Below are positions 19,518 to 30,641 of a stretch of 64,000 bases of DNA, piece by piece. Origin of the DNA: Haliotis asinina (Eukaryota > Mollusca > Gastropoda > Lepetellida > Haliotidae); NCBI RefSeq assembly GCF_037392515.1, contig NC_090295.1, positions 13,783,001 through 13,847,000 on the forward strand. Direction: 5' to 3'. The notes under the pieces are model-generated. The model ran no database searches. It had not been told where the DNA came from and was given only the letters and a program-made list of their open reading frames with translations. The translations under genes were made by a program, and so were the position numbers. Numbering within the stretch: position 1 is the first letter of the stretch; each line of letters begins with the position of its first letter.

Positions 19518-19591
19518 GTCCCTGTAGCGCAGGGGATTGCGCGCTGGGACTTCTAATCCAGAGGCCGTGGGTTCGAATCCCACCAGGGATG
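19518..19591 (+). tRNA. tRNA-Arg-TCT: tRNA-Arg(UCU), unit 61, 74-nt form with inserted G
   Basis: Inserted G as units 46 and 53, plus A21T at the end of the D-loop. Spacer CIKE. Confidence 0.76.
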
Positions 19592-19843
19592 CAGCAACGT
19601 TTTTAGCACTTTATTTTGGAAACGGATTTTTTGACCAAATGCCTTCACTTTGTGTTTTAATGACCATCCTATTTATATCATCACTTAAACTGACAAATGA
19701 GGGTCGCTTGCCATTTCCTCCTACGGCTTTTACCTACTTTGTGGTATAATATCACTATCCACAAGTATTTTGGTGTTCGCTATGAGTGAAAGGAATATAT
19801 GTCATGGTAGAACTTTTCATCAAAATGTCCTGGTCGTTGGTAG

Positions 19844-19916
19844 GTCCCTGTAACGCAGGGGATAGCGCGCTGGACTTCTAATCCAGAGGCCGTGGGTTCG
19901 AATCCCACCAGGGATG
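19844..19916 (+). tRNA. tRNA-Arg-TCT: tRNA-Arg(UCU), unit 62, D-stem variant
   Basis: G10A. Spacer CMTD. Confidence 0.8.
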
Positions 19917-20168
19917 CAGCAACGTTTTTAGCACTTTATTTTGGAAACGGATTTTTTGACCAAATGCCTTCACTTTGTGTTTTAATGACCATCCTCTTTA
20001 TGTCATCACTGACACTGACAAATGATGGTCCCCTGCCATTTCCTCCTACGGCCTTTACCTACTTTTTGGTATAATATCACTATCCACAAGTGTTTTGGTG
20101 TTCGCTATGAGTGACAGGAACATATGGCATGGTAGAACGTTTCATCAAAATGTCCTGGTCGTTGGTAG

Positions 20169-20241
20169 GTCCCTGTAGCGCAGGGGATAACGCGCTGGAC
20201 TTCTATTTCAGAGGCCGTGGGTTCGAATCCCACCAGGGATG
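20169..20241 (+). tRNA. tRNA-Arg-TCT: tRNA-Arg(UCU), unit 63, multiply changed
   Basis: G22A breaks C13:G22. A38T changes the anticodon loop to CTTCTAT, and C40T makes a G30:U40 wobble. Anticodon retained. Private to this copy. Spacer YITD. Confidence 0.72.
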
Positions 20242-20493
20242 CAGCAACGTTTTTAGCACTTTGTTTTGGAAACGGATTTTTTGACCAAATGCCTTCACTT
20301 TACGTTTTAATGACCATCCTATTTATATCATCACTGACACTGACAAATGATGGTCCCCTGCCATTTCCTCCTACGGCCTTTACCTACTTTGTGGTATAAT
20401 ATCACTATCCACAAGTGTTTTGGTGTTCGCTATGAGTGACAGGAATATATGGCATTGTAGAACGTTTCATCAAAATGTCCTGGTCGTTGGTAG

Positions 20494-20566
20494 GTCCCTG
20501 TAGCGCAGGGGATAGCGCGCTGGACTTCTAATCCAGAGGCCGTGGGTTCGAATCCCACCAGGGATG
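20494..20566 (+). tRNA. tRNA-Arg-TCT: tRNA-Arg(UCU), unit 64
   Basis: Consensus 73-mer. Spacer CMTD (tgcg form). Confidence 0.95.
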
Positions 20567-20818
20567 CAGCAACCTTTTTAGCACTTTATTTTGGAAACGG
20601 ATTTTTTGACCAAATGCCTTCACTTTGCGTTTTAATGACCATCCTCTTTATGTCATCACTGACACTGACAAATGATGGTCCCCTGCCATTTCCTCCTACG
20701 GCCTTTACCTACATTGTGGTATAATATCACTATCCACAAGTGTTTTGGTGTTCACTATGAGTGAAAGGAATATATGGCATGGTAGAACGTTTCATCAAAA
20801 TGTCCTGGTCGTTGGTAG

Positions 20819-20891
20819 GTCCCTGTAGCGCAGGGGATAGCGCGCTGGACTTCTAATCCAGAGGCCGTGGGTTCGAATCCCACCAGGGATG
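20819..20891 (+). tRNA. tRNA-Arg-TCT: tRNA-Arg(UCU), unit 65
   Basis: Consensus 73-mer. Spacer CMTD. Confidence 0.95.
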
Positions 20892-21143
20892 CAGCAACGT
20901 TTTTAGCACTTTATTTTGGAAACGGATTTTTTGACCAAATGCCTTCACTTTGTGTTTTAATGACCATCCTCTTTATGTCATCACTGACACTGACAAATGA
21001 TGGTCCCCTGCCATTTCCTCCTACGGCCTTTACCTACTTTGTGGTATAATATCACTATCCACAAGTGTTTTGGTGTTCGCTATGAGTGACAGGAATATAT
21101 GGCATGGTAGAACGTTTCATCAAAATGTCCTGGTCGTTGGTAG

Positions 21144-21216
21144 GTCCCTGTAGCGCAGGGGATAGCGCGCTGGACTTCTAATCCAGAGGCCGTGGGTTCG
21201 AATCCCACCAGGGATG
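21144..21216 (+). tRNA. tRNA-Arg-TCT: tRNA-Arg(UCU), unit 66
   Basis: Consensus 73-mer, but first T-run interrupted (TTTCT). Spacer CMTD. Confidence 0.94.
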
Positions 21217-21468
21217 CAGCAACGTTTCTAGCACTTTATTTTGGAAACGGATTTTTTGACCAAATGCCTTCACTTTGTGTTTTAATGACCATCCTCTTTA
21301 TGTCATCACTGACACTGACAAATGATGGTCCCCTGCCATTTCCTCCTACGGCCTTTACCTACTTTGTGGTATAATATCACTATCCACAAGTGTTTTGGTG
21401 TTCGCTATGAGTGACAGGAACATATGGCATGGTAGAACGTTTCATCAAAATGTCCTGGTCGTTGGTAG

Positions 21469-21541
21469 GTCCCTGTAGCGCAGGGGATAGCGTGCTGGAC
21501 TTCTAATCCAGAGGCCGTGGGTTCGAATCCCACCAGGGATG
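21469..21541 (+). tRNA. tRNA-Arg-TCT: tRNA-Arg(UCU), unit 67
   Basis: C25T gives a G10:U25 wobble. Spacer YIKD. Confidence 0.9.
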
Positions 21542-21793
21542 CAGCAACGTTTTTAGCACTTTATTTTGGAAACGGATTTTTTGACCAAATGCCTTCACTT
21601 TACGTTTTAATGACCATCCTATTTATATCATCACTTAAACTGACAAATGATGGTCCCCTGCCATTTCCTCCTACGGCCTTTACCTACTTTGTGGTATAAT
21701 ATCACTATCCACAAGTGTTTTGGTGTTCGCTATGAGTGACAGGAATATATGGCATGGTAGAACGTTTCATCAAAATGTCCTGGTCGTTGGTAG

Positions 21794-21866
21794 GTCCCTG
21801 TAGCGCAGGGGATAGCGCGCTGGACTTCTAATCCAGAGGCCGTGGGTTCGAATCCCACCAGGGATG
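21794..21866 (+). tRNA. tRNA-Arg-TCT: tRNA-Arg(UCU), unit 68
   Basis: Consensus 73-mer. Spacer CIKE. Confidence 0.95.
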
Positions 21867-22118
21867 CAGCAACCTTTTTAGCACTTTATTTTGGAAACGG
21901 ATTTTTTGACCAAATGCCTTCACTTTGTGTTTTAATGACCATCCTATTTATATCATCACTTAAACTGACAAATGAGGGTCCCCTGCCATTTCCTCCTACG
22001 GCCTTTACCTACTTTGTGGTATAATATCACTATCCACAAGTGTTTTGGTGTTCGCTATGAGTGAAAGGAATATATGGCATGGTAGAACGTTTCATCAAAA
22101 TGTCCTGGTCGTTGGTAG

Positions 22119-22191
22119 GTCCCTGTAGCGCAGGGGATAGCGCGCTGGACTTCTAATCCAGAGGCCGTGGGTTCGAATCCCACCAGGGATG
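22119..22191 (+). tRNA. tRNA-Arg-TCT: tRNA-Arg(UCU), unit 69
   Basis: Consensus 73-mer, but first T-run interrupted (TTTGT). First S-type spacer, SGTD. Confidence 0.94.
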
Positions 22192-22443
22192 CAGGAACCT
22201 TTGTAGCACTTTATTTTGGAAACGGATTTTTTGACCAAATGCCTTCACTTTGTGTTTCAATGACCATCCTCTTGATGTCATCACTGACACTGACAAATGA
22301 TGGTCCCCTGCCATTTCCTCCTACGGCCTTTACCTACTTTGTGGCATAATGTCACTATCCACAAGTGTTTTGGTGTTCGCTATGAGTGACAGGAATATAT
22401 GGCATGGTAGAACGTTTCATCAAAATGTCCTGGTCGTTGGTAG

Positions 22444-22516
22444 GTCCCTGTAGCGCAGGGGATAGCGCGCTGGACTTCTAATCCAGAGGCCGTGGGTTCG
22501 AATCCCACCAGGGATG
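22444..22516 (+). tRNA. tRNA-Arg-TCT: tRNA-Arg(UCU), unit 70
   Basis: Consensus 73-mer. Spacer YIKE. Confidence 0.95.
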
Positions 22517-22768
22517 CAGCAACCTTTTTAGCACTTTATTTTGGAAACGGATTTTTTGACCAAATGCCTTCACTTTACGTTTTAATGACCATCCTCTTTA
22601 TATCATCACTTAAACTGACAAATGAGGGTCCCCTGCCATTTCCTCCTACGGCCTTTACCTACTTTGTGGTATAATATCACTATCCACAAGTGTTTTGGTG
22701 TTCGCTATGAGTGACAGGAATATATGGCATGGTAGAACGTTTCATCAAAATGTCCTGGTCGTTGGTAG

Positions 22769-22841
22769 GTCCCTGTAGCGCAGGGGATAGCGCGCTGGAC
22801 TTCTAATCCAGACGCCGTGGGTTCGAATCCCACCAGGGATG
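22769..22841 (+). tRNA. tRNA-Arg-TCT: tRNA-Arg(UCU), unit 71
   Basis: G45C in the variable loop, likely harmless. Spacer SGTD. Confidence 0.92.
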
Positions 22842-23093
22842 CAGCAACCTTTTTAGCACTTTATTTTGGAAACGGATTTTTTGACCAAATGCCTTCACTT
22901 TGTGTTTCAATGACCATCCTCTTGATGTCATCACTGACACTGACAAATGATGGTCCCCTGCCATTTCCTCCTACGGCCTTTACCTACTTTGTGGTATAAT
23001 ATCACTATCCACAAGTGTTTTGGTGTTCGCTATGAGTGACAGGAATATATGGCATGGTAGAACGTTTCATCAAAATGTCCTGGTCGTTGGTAG

Positions 23094-23166
23094 GTCCCTG
23101 TAGCGCAGGGGATAGCGCGCTGGACTTCTAATCCAGAGGCCGTGGGTTCGAATCCCACCAGGGATG
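23094..23166 (+). tRNA. tRNA-Arg-TCT: tRNA-Arg(UCU), unit 72
   Basis: Consensus 73-mer. Spacer YIKE. Confidence 0.95.
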
Positions 23167-23418
23167 CAGCAACGTTTTTAGCACTTTATTTTGGAAACGG
23201 ATTTTTTGACCAAATGCCTTCACTTTACGTTTTAATGACCATCCTATTTATATCATCACTTAAACTGACAAATGAGGGTCCCCTGCCATTTCCTCCTACG
23301 GCCTTTACCTACTTTGTGGTATAATATCACTATCCACAAGTGTTTTGGTGTTCGCTATGAGTGACAGGAATATATGGCATGGTAGAACGTTTCATCAAAA
23401 TGTCCTGGTCGTTGGTAG

Positions 23419-23491
23419 GTCCCTGTAGCGCAGGGGATAGCGCGCTGGACTTCTAATCCAGAGGCCGTGGGTTCGAATCCCACCAGGGATG
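23419..23491 (+). tRNA. tRNA-Arg-TCT: tRNA-Arg(UCU), unit 73
   Basis: Consensus 73-mer. Spacer SIKE. Confidence 0.95.
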
Positions 23492-23743
23492 CAGCAACCT
23501 TTTTAGCACTTTATTTTGGAAACGGATTTTTTGACCAAATGCCTTCACTTTGTGTTTCAATGACCATCCTATTTATATCATCACTTAAACTGACAAATGA
23601 GGGTCCCCTGCCATTTCCTCCTACGGCCTTTACCTACTTTGTGGTATAATATCACTATCCACAAGTGTTTTGGTGTTCGCTATGAGTGACAGGAATATAT
23701 GGCATGGTAGAACGTTTCATCAAAATGTCCTGGTCGTTGGTAG

Positions 23744-23816
23744 GTCCCTGTAGCGCAGGGGATAGCGCGCTGGACTTCTAATCCAGATCCCGTGGGTTCG
23801 AATCCCACCAGGGATG
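23744..23816 (+). tRNA. tRNA-Arg-TCT: tRNA-Arg(UCU), unit 74
   Basis: Variable loop ATCCC in place of AGGCC; stems intact. Spacer CIKD. Confidence 0.92.
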
Positions 23817-24068
23817 CAGCAACGTTTTTAGCACTTTATTTTGGAAACGGATTTTTTGACCAAATGCCTTCACTTTGTGTTTTAATGACCATCCTATTTA
23901 TATCATCACTTAAACTGACAAATGATGGTCCCCTGCCATTTCCTCCTACGGCCTTTACCTACTTTGTGGTATAATATCACTATCCACAAGTGTTTTGGTG
24001 TTCGCTATGAGTGACAGGAAAATATGTCATGGTAGAACTTTTCATCAAAATGTCCTGGTCGTTGGTAG

Positions 24069-24141
24069 GTCCCTGTAGCGCAGGGGATAGCGCGCTGGAC
24101 TTCTAATCCAGAGGCCGTGGGTTCGAATCCCACCAGGGATG
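24069..24141 (+). tRNA. tRNA-Arg-TCT: tRNA-Arg(UCU), unit 75
   Basis: Consensus 73-mer. Spacer SGTD with acttcgtgg. Confidence 0.95.
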
Positions 24142-24393
24142 CAGCAACCTTTTTAGCACTTTATTTTGGAAACGGATTTTTTGACCAAATGCCTTCACTT
24201 TGTGTTTCAATGACCATCCTCTTGATGTCATCACTGACACTGACAAATGATGGTCCCCTGCCATTTCCTCCTACGGCCTTTACCTACTTCGTGGTATAAT
24301 ATCACTATCCACAAGTGTTTTGGTGTTCGCTATGAGTGACAGGAATATATGGCATGGTAGAACGTTTCATCAAAATGTCCTGGTCGTTGGTAG

Positions 24394-24466
24394 GTCCCTG
24401 TAGCGCAGGGGATAGCGCGCTGGACTTCTAATCCAGAGGCCGTGGGTTCGAATCCCACCAGGGATG
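24394..24466 (+). tRNA. tRNA-Arg-TCT: tRNA-Arg(UCU), unit 76
   Basis: Consensus 73-mer. The spacer is a hybrid: its first part follows unit 86 and its second part unit 87 (aaaggaggg, acttcgtgg). Spacer YIKE. Confidence 0.95.
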
Positions 24467-24718
24467 CAGCAACGTTTTTAGCACTTTATTTTGGAAACGG
24501 ATTTTTTGACCAAATGCCTTCACTTTACGTTTTAATGACCATCCTATTTATATCATCACTTAAACTGACAAAGGAGGGTCCCCTGCCATTTCCTCCTACG
24601 GCCTTTACCTACTTCGTGGTATAATATCACTATCCACAAGTGTTTTGGTGTTCGCTATGAGTGACAGGAATATATGGCATGGTAGAACGTTTCATCAAAA
24701 TGTCCTGGTCGTTGGTAG

Positions 24719-24791
24719 GTCCCTGTAGCGCAGGGGATAGCGCGCTGGACTTCTAATCCAGATCCCGTGGGTTCGAATCCCACCAGGGATG
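24719..24791 (+). tRNA. tRNA-Arg-TCT: tRNA-Arg(UCU), unit 77
   Basis: Variable loop ATCCC. Spacer CIKD with catgactta. Confidence 0.92.
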
Positions 24792-25043
24792 CAGCAACGT
24801 TTTTAGCACTTTATTTTGGAAACGGATTTTTTGACCAAATGCCTTCACTTTGTGTTTTAATGACCATCCTATTTATATCATGACTTAAACTGACAAATGA
24901 TGGTCCCCTGCCATTTCCTCCTACGGCCTTTACCTACTTTGTGGTATAATATCACTATCCACAAGTGTTTTGGTGTTCGCTATGAGTGACAGGAAAATAT
25001 GTCATGGTAGAACTTTTCATCAAAATGTCCTGGTCGTTGGTAG

Positions 25044-25116
25044 GTCCCTGTAGCGCAGGGGATAGCGCGCTGGACTTCTAATCCAGAGGCCGTGGGTTCG
25101 AATCCCACCAGGGATG
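25044..25116 (+). tRNA. tRNA-Arg-TCT: tRNA-Arg(UCU), unit 78
   Basis: Consensus 73-mer. Spacer YMTD. Confidence 0.95.
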
Positions 25117-25368
25117 CAGCAACCTTTTTAGCACTTTATTTTGGAAACGGATTTTTTGACCAAATGCCTTCACTTTACGTTTTAATGACCATCCTCTTTA
25201 TGTCATCACTGACACTGACAAATGATGGTCCCCTGCCATTTCCTCCTACGGCCTTTACCTACATTGTGGTATAATATCACTATCCACAAGTGTTTTGGTG
25301 TTCACTATGAGTGAAAGGAATATATGGCATGGTAGAACGTTTCATCAAAATGTCCTGGTCGTTGGTAG

Positions 25369-25441
25369 GTCCCTGTAGCGCAGGGGATAGCGCGCTGGAC
25401 TTCTAATCCAGAGGCCGTGGGTTCGAATCCCACCAGGGATG
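25369..25441 (+). tRNA. tRNA-Arg-TCT: tRNA-Arg(UCU), unit 79
   Basis: Consensus 73-mer. Spacer CMTD. Confidence 0.95.
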
Positions 25442-25693
25442 CAGCAACGTTTTTAGCACTTTATTTTGGAAACGGATTTTTTGACCAAATGCCTTCACTT
25501 TGTGTTTTAATGACCATCCTCTTTATGTCATCACTGACACTGACAAATGATGGTCCCCTGCAATTTCCTCCTACGGCCTTTACCTACTTTGTGGTATAAT
25601 ATCACTATCCACAAGTGTTTTGGTGTTCGCTATGAGTGACAGGAATATATGGCATGGTAGAACGTTTCATCAAAATGTCCTGGTCGTTGGTAG

Positions 25694-25766
25694 GTCCCTG
25701 TAGCGCAGGGGATAGCGCGCTGGACTTCTAATCCAGAGGCCGTGGGTTCGAATCCCACCAGGGATG
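25694..25766 (+). tRNA. tRNA-Arg-TCT: tRNA-Arg(UCU), unit 80
   Basis: Consensus 73-mer, first T-run interrupted (TTTCT). Spacer CMTE with ctgagaaatg. Confidence 0.94.
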
Positions 25767-26018
25767 CAGCAACGTTTCTAGCACTTTATTTTGGAAACGG
25801 ATTTTTTGACCAAATGCCTTCACTTTGTGTTTTAATGACCATCCTCTTTATGTCATCACTGACACTGAGAAATGAGGGTCCCCTGCCATTTCCTCCTACG
25901 GCCTTTACCTACTTTGTGGTATAATATCACTATCCAAAAGTGTTTTGGTGTTCGCTATGAGTGACAGGAATATATGGCATGGTAGAACGTTTCATCAAAA
26001 TGTCCTGGTCGTTGGTAG

Positions 26019-26091
26019 GTCCCTGTAGCGCAGGGGATAGCGCGCTGGACTTCTAATCCAGAGGCCGTGGGTTCGAATCCCACCAGGGATG
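26019..26091 (+). tRNA. tRNA-Arg-TCT: tRNA-Arg(UCU), unit 81
   Basis: Consensus 73-mer. Spacer SGTD. Confidence 0.95.
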
Positions 26092-26343
26092 CAGCAACGT
26101 TTTTAGCACTTTATTTTGGAAACGGATTTTTTGACCAAATGCCTTCACTTTGTGTTTCAATGACCATCCTCTTGATGTCATCACTGACACTGACAAATGA
26201 TGGTCCCCTGCCATTTCCTCCTACGGCCTTTACCTACTTTGTGGTATAATATCACTATCCACAAGTGTTTTGGTGTTCGCTATGAGTGACAGGAATATAT
26301 GGCATGGTAGAACGTTTCATCAAAATGTCCTGGTCGTTGGTAG

Positions 26344-26416
26344 GTCCCTGTAGCGCAGGGGATAGCGCGCTGGACTTCTAATCCAGAGGCCGTGGGTTCG
26401 AATCCCACCAGGGATG
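26344..26416 (+). tRNA. tRNA-Arg-TCT: tRNA-Arg(UCU), unit 82
   Basis: Consensus 73-mer. Spacer YIKE. Confidence 0.95.
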
Positions 26417-26668
26417 CAGCAACGTTTTTAGCACTTTATTTTGGAAACGGATTTTTTGACCAAATGCCTTCACTTTACGTTTTAATGACCATCCTATTTA
26501 TATCATCACTTAAACTGACAAATGAGGGTCCCCTGCCATTTCCTCCTACGGCCTTTACCTACTTTGTGGTATAATATCACTATCCACAAGTGTTTTGGTG
26601 TTCGCTATGAGTGACAGGAATATATGGCATGGTAGAACGTTTCATCAAAATGTCCTGGTCGTTGGTAG

Positions 26669-26741
26669 GTCCCTGTAGCGCAGGGGATAGCGCGCTGGAC
26701 TTCTAATCCAGAGGCCGTGGGTTCGAATCCCACCAGGGATG
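26669..26741 (+). tRNA. tRNA-Arg-TCT: tRNA-Arg(UCU), unit 83
   Basis: Consensus 73-mer. Spacer SIKE. Confidence 0.95.
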
Positions 26742-26993
26742 CAGCAACCTTTTTAGCACTTTATTTTGGAAACGGATTTTTTGACCAAATGCCTTCACTT
26801 TGTGTTTCAATGACCATCCTATTTATATCATCACTTAAACTGACAAATGAGGGTCCCCTGCCATTTCCTCCTACGGCCTTTACCTACTTTGTGGTATAAT
26901 ATCACTATCCACAAGTGTTTTGGTGTTCGCTATGAGTGACAGGAATATATGGCATGGTAGAACGTTTCATCAAAATGTCCTGGTCGTTGGTAG

Positions 26994-27066
26994 GTCCCTG
27001 TAGCGCAGGGGATAGCGCGCTGGACTTCTAATCCAGATCCCGTGGGTTCGAATCCCACCAGGGATG
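26994..27066 (+). tRNA. tRNA-Arg-TCT: tRNA-Arg(UCU), unit 84
   Basis: Variable loop ATCCC. Spacer CIKD. Confidence 0.92.
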
Positions 27067-27318
27067 CAGCAACGTTTTTAGCACTTTATTTTGGAAACGG
27101 ATTTTTTGACCAAATGCCTTCACTTTGTGTTTTAATGACCATCCTATTTATATCATCACTTAAACTGACAAATGATGGTCCCCTGCCATTTCCTCCTACG
27201 GCCTTTACCTACTTTGTGGTATAATATCACTATCCACAAGTGTTTTGGTGTTCGCTATGAGTGACAGGAAAATATGTCATGGTAGAACTTTTCATCAAAA
27301 TGTCCTGGTCGTTGGTAG

Positions 27319-27391
27319 GTCCCTGTAGCGCAGGGGATAGCGCGCTGGACTTCTAATCCAGAGGCCGTGGGTTCGAATCCCACCAGGGATG
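27319..27391 (+). tRNA. tRNA-Arg-TCT: tRNA-Arg(UCU), unit 85
   Basis: Consensus 73-mer. Spacer SMTD, a mixed code seen again only at 60783. Confidence 0.95.
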
Positions 27392-27643
27392 CAGCAACCT
27401 TTTTAGCACTTTATTTTGGAAACGGATTTTTTGACCAAATGCCTTCACTTTGTGTTTCAATGACCATCCTCTTTATGTCATCACTGACACTGACAAATGA
27501 TGGTCCCCTGCCATTTCCTCCTACGGCCTTTACCTACTTCGTGGTATAATATCACTATCCACAAGTGTTTTGGTGTTCGCTATGAGTGACAGGAATATAT
27601 GGCATGGTAGAACGTTTCATCAAAATGTCCTGGTCGTTGGTAG

Positions 27644-27716
27644 GTCCCTGTAGCGCAGGGGATAGCGCGCTGGACTTCTAATCCAGAGGCCGTGGGTTCG
27701 AATCCCACCAGGGATG
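27644..27716 (+). tRNA. tRNA-Arg-TCT: tRNA-Arg(UCU), unit 86
   Basis: Consensus 73-mer. Spacer YIKE. Confidence 0.95.
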
Positions 27717-27968
27717 CAGCAACGTTTTTAGCACTTTATTTTGGAAACGGATTTTTTGACCAAATGCCTTCACTTTACGTTTTAATGACCATCCTATTTA
27801 TATCATCACTTAAACTGACAAATGAGGGTCCCCTGCCATTTCCTCCTACGGCCTTTACCTACTTTGTGGTATAATATCACTATCCACAAGTGTTTTGGTG
27901 TTCGCTATGAGTGACAGGAATATATGGCATGGTAGAACGTTTCATCAAAATGTCCTGGTCGTTGGTAG

Positions 27969-28041
27969 GTCCCTGTAGCGCAGGGGATAGCGCGCTGGAC
28001 TTCTAATCCAGACGCCGTGGGTTCGAATCCCACCAGGGATG
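27969..28041 (+). tRNA. tRNA-Arg-TCT: tRNA-Arg(UCU), unit 87
   Basis: G45C. Spacer SIKE with aaaggaggg and acttcgtgg. Confidence 0.92.
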
Positions 28042-28293
28042 CAGCAACCTTTTTAGCACTTTATTTTGGAAACGGATTTTTTGACCAAATGCCTTCACTT
28101 TGTGTTTCAATGACCATCCTATTTATATCATCACTTAAACTGACAAAGGAGGGTCCCCTGCCATTTCCTCCTACGGCCTTTACCTACTTCGTGGTATAAT
28201 ATCACTATCCACAAGTGTTTTGGTGTTCGCTATGAGTGACAGGAATATATGGCATGGTAGAACGTTTCATCAAAATGTCCTGGTCGTTGGTAG

Positions 28294-28366
28294 GTCCCTG
28301 TAGCGCAGGGGATAGCGCGCTGGAGTTCTAATCCAGATCCCGTGGGTTCGAATCCCACCAGGGATG
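28294..28366 (+). tRNA. tRNA-Arg-TCT: tRNA-Arg(UCU), unit 88, anticodon-loop variant
   Basis: C32G in the anticodon loop and variable loop ATCCC. Spacer CIKD with catgactta. Confidence 0.83.
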
Positions 28367-28618
28367 CAGCAACGTTTTTAGCACTTTATTTTGGAAACGG
28401 ATTTTTTGACCAAATGCCTTCACTTTGTGTTTTAATGACCATCCTATTTATATCATGACTTAAACTGACAAATGATGGTCCCCTGCCATTTCCTCCTACG
28501 GCCTTTACCTACTTTGTGGTATAATATCACTATCCACAAGTGTTTTGGTGTTCGCTATGAGTGACAGGAAAATATGTCATGGTAGAACTTTTCATCAAAA
28601 TGTCCTGGTCGTTGGTAG

Positions 28619-28691
28619 GTCCCTGTAGCGCAGGGGATAGCGCGCTGGACTTCTAATCCAGAGGCCGTGGGTTCGAATCCCACCAGGGATG
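28619..28691 (+). tRNA. tRNA-Arg-TCT: tRNA-Arg(UCU), unit 89
   Basis: Consensus 73-mer. Spacer YMTD. Confidence 0.95.
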
Positions 28692-28943
28692 CAGCAACCT
28701 TTTTAGCACTTTATTTTGGAAACGGATTTTTTGACCAAATGCCTTCACTTTACGTTTTAATGACCATCCTCTTTATGTCATCACTGACACTGACAAATGA
28801 TGGTCCCCTGCCATTTCCTCCTACGGCCTTTACCTACATTGTGGTATAATATCACTATCCACAAGTGTTTTGGTGTTCACTATGAGTGAAAGGAATATAT
28901 GGCATGGTAGAACGTTTCATCAAAATGTCCTGGTCGTTGGTAG

Positions 28944-29016
28944 GTCCCTGTAGCGCAGGGGATAGCGCGCTGGACTTCTAATCCAGAGGCCGTGGGTTCG
29001 AATCCCACCAGGGATG
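28944..29016 (+). tRNA. tRNA-Arg-TCT: tRNA-Arg(UCU), unit 90
   Basis: Consensus 73-mer. Spacer CMTD. Confidence 0.95.
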
Positions 29017-29268
29017 CAGCAACGTTTTTAGCACTTTATTTTGGAAACGGATTTTTTGACCAAATGCCTTCACTTTGTGTTTTAATGACCATCCTCTTTA
29101 TGTCATCACTGACACTGACAAATGATGGTCCCCTGCCATTTCCTCCTACGGCCTTTACCTACTTTGTGGTATAATATCACTATCCACAAGTGTTTTGGTG
29201 TTCGCTATGAGTGACAGGAATATATGGCATGGTAGAACGTTTCATCAAAATGTCCTGGTCGTTGGTAG

Positions 29269-29341
29269 GTCCCTGTAGCGCAGGGGATAGCGCGCTGGAC
29301 TTCTAATCCAGAGGCCGTGGGTTCGAATCCCACCAGGGATG
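29269..29341 (+). tRNA. tRNA-Arg-TCT: tRNA-Arg(UCU), unit 91
   Basis: Consensus 73-mer, first T-run interrupted (TTTCT). Spacer CMTE. Confidence 0.94.
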
Positions 29342-29593
29342 CAGCAACGTTTCTAGCACTTTATTTTGGAAACGGATTTTTTGACCAAATGCCTTCACTT
29401 TGTGTTTTAATGACCATCCTCTTTATGTCATCACTGACACTGAGAAATGAGGGTCCCCTGCCATTTCCTCCTACGGCCTTTACCTACTTTGTGGTATAAT
29501 ATCACTATCCACAAGTGTTTTGGTGTTCGCTATGAGTGACAGGAATATATGGCATGGTAGAACGTTTCATCAAAATGTCCTGGTCGTTGGTAG

Positions 29594-29666
29594 GTCCCTG
29601 TAGCGCAGGGGATAGCGCGCTGGACTTCTAATCCAGAGGCCGTGGGTTCGAATCCCACCAGGGATG
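29594..29666 (+). tRNA. tRNA-Arg-TCT: tRNA-Arg(UCU), unit 92
   Basis: Consensus 73-mer. Spacer SGTD. Confidence 0.95.
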
Positions 29667-29918
29667 CAGCAACGTTTTTAGCACTTTATTTTGGAAACGG
29701 ATTTTTTGACCAAATGCCTTCACTTTGTGTTTCAATGACCATCCTCTTGATGTCATCACTGACACTGACAAATGATGGTCCCCTGCCATTTCCTCCTACG
29801 GCCTTTACCTACTTTGTGGTATAATATCACTATCCACAAGTGTTTTGGTGTTCGCTATGAGTGACAGGAATATATGGCATGGTAGAACGTTTCATCAAAA
29901 TGTCCTGGTCGTTGGTAG

Positions 29919-29991
29919 GTCCCTGTAGCGCAGGGGATAGCGCGCTGGACTTCTAATCCAGAGGCCGTGGGTTCGAATCCCACCAGGGATG
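29919..29991 (+). tRNA. tRNA-Arg-TCT: tRNA-Arg(UCU), unit 93
   Basis: Consensus 73-mer. Spacer CMTD. Confidence 0.95.
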
Positions 29992-30243
29992 CAGCAACGT
30001 TTTTAGCACTTTATTTTGGAAACGGATTTTTTGACCAAATGCCTTCACTTTGTGTTTTAATGACCATCCTCTTTATGTCATCACTGACACTGACAAATGA
30101 TGGTCCCCTGCCATTTCCTCCTACGGCCTTTACCTACTTTGTGGTATAATATCACTATCCACAAGTGTTTTGGTGTTCGCTATGAGTGACAGGAATATAT
30201 GGCATGGTAGAACGTTTCATCAAAATGTCCTGGTCGTTGGTAG

Positions 30244-30316
30244 GTCCCTGTAGCGCAGGGGATAGCGCGCTGGACTTCTAATCCAGAGGCCGTGGGTTCG
30301 AATCCCACCAGGGATG
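30244..30316 (+). tRNA. tRNA-Arg-TCT: tRNA-Arg(UCU), unit 94
   Basis: Consensus 73-mer. Spacer CMTD. Units 94-96 repeat 90-92. Confidence 0.95.
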
Positions 30317-30568
30317 CAGCAACGTTTTTAGCACTTTATTTTGGAAACGGATTTTTTGACCAAATGCCTTCACTTTGTGTTTTAATGACCATCCTCTTTA
30401 TGTCATCACTGACACTGACAAATGATGGTCCCCTGCCATTTCCTCCTACGGCCTTTACCTACTTTGTGGTATAATATCACTATCCACAAGTGTTTTGGTG
30501 TTCGCTATGAGTGACAGGAATATATGGCATGGTAGAACGTTTCATCAAAATGTCCTGGTCGTTGGTAG

Positions 30569-30641
30569 GTCCCTGTAGCGCAGGGGATAGCGCGCTGGAC
30601 TTCTAATCCAGAGGCCGTGGGTTCGAATCCCACCAGGGATG
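30569..30641 (+). tRNA. tRNA-Arg-TCT: tRNA-Arg(UCU), unit 95
   Basis: Consensus 73-mer, first T-run interrupted (TTTCT). Spacer CMTE. Confidence 0.94.

Larger units (their letters stand above)
23094..26343 (+). repeat. Ten-unit repeat block A (units 72-81)
   Basis: Spacer series YIKE, SIKE, CIKD, SGTD, YIKE, CIKD, YMTD, CMTD, CMTE, SGTD. Matches block B (26344-29918) except that unit 76 stands in for units 86 and 87 there. 3,250 bp. Confidence 0.8.
26344..29918 (+). repeat. Eleven-unit repeat block B (units 82-92)
   Basis: Spacer series YIKE, SIKE, CIKD, SMTD, YIKE, SIKE, CIKD, YMTD, CMTD, CMTE, SGTD over 3,575 bp; one unit longer than block A. Confidence 0.8.
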
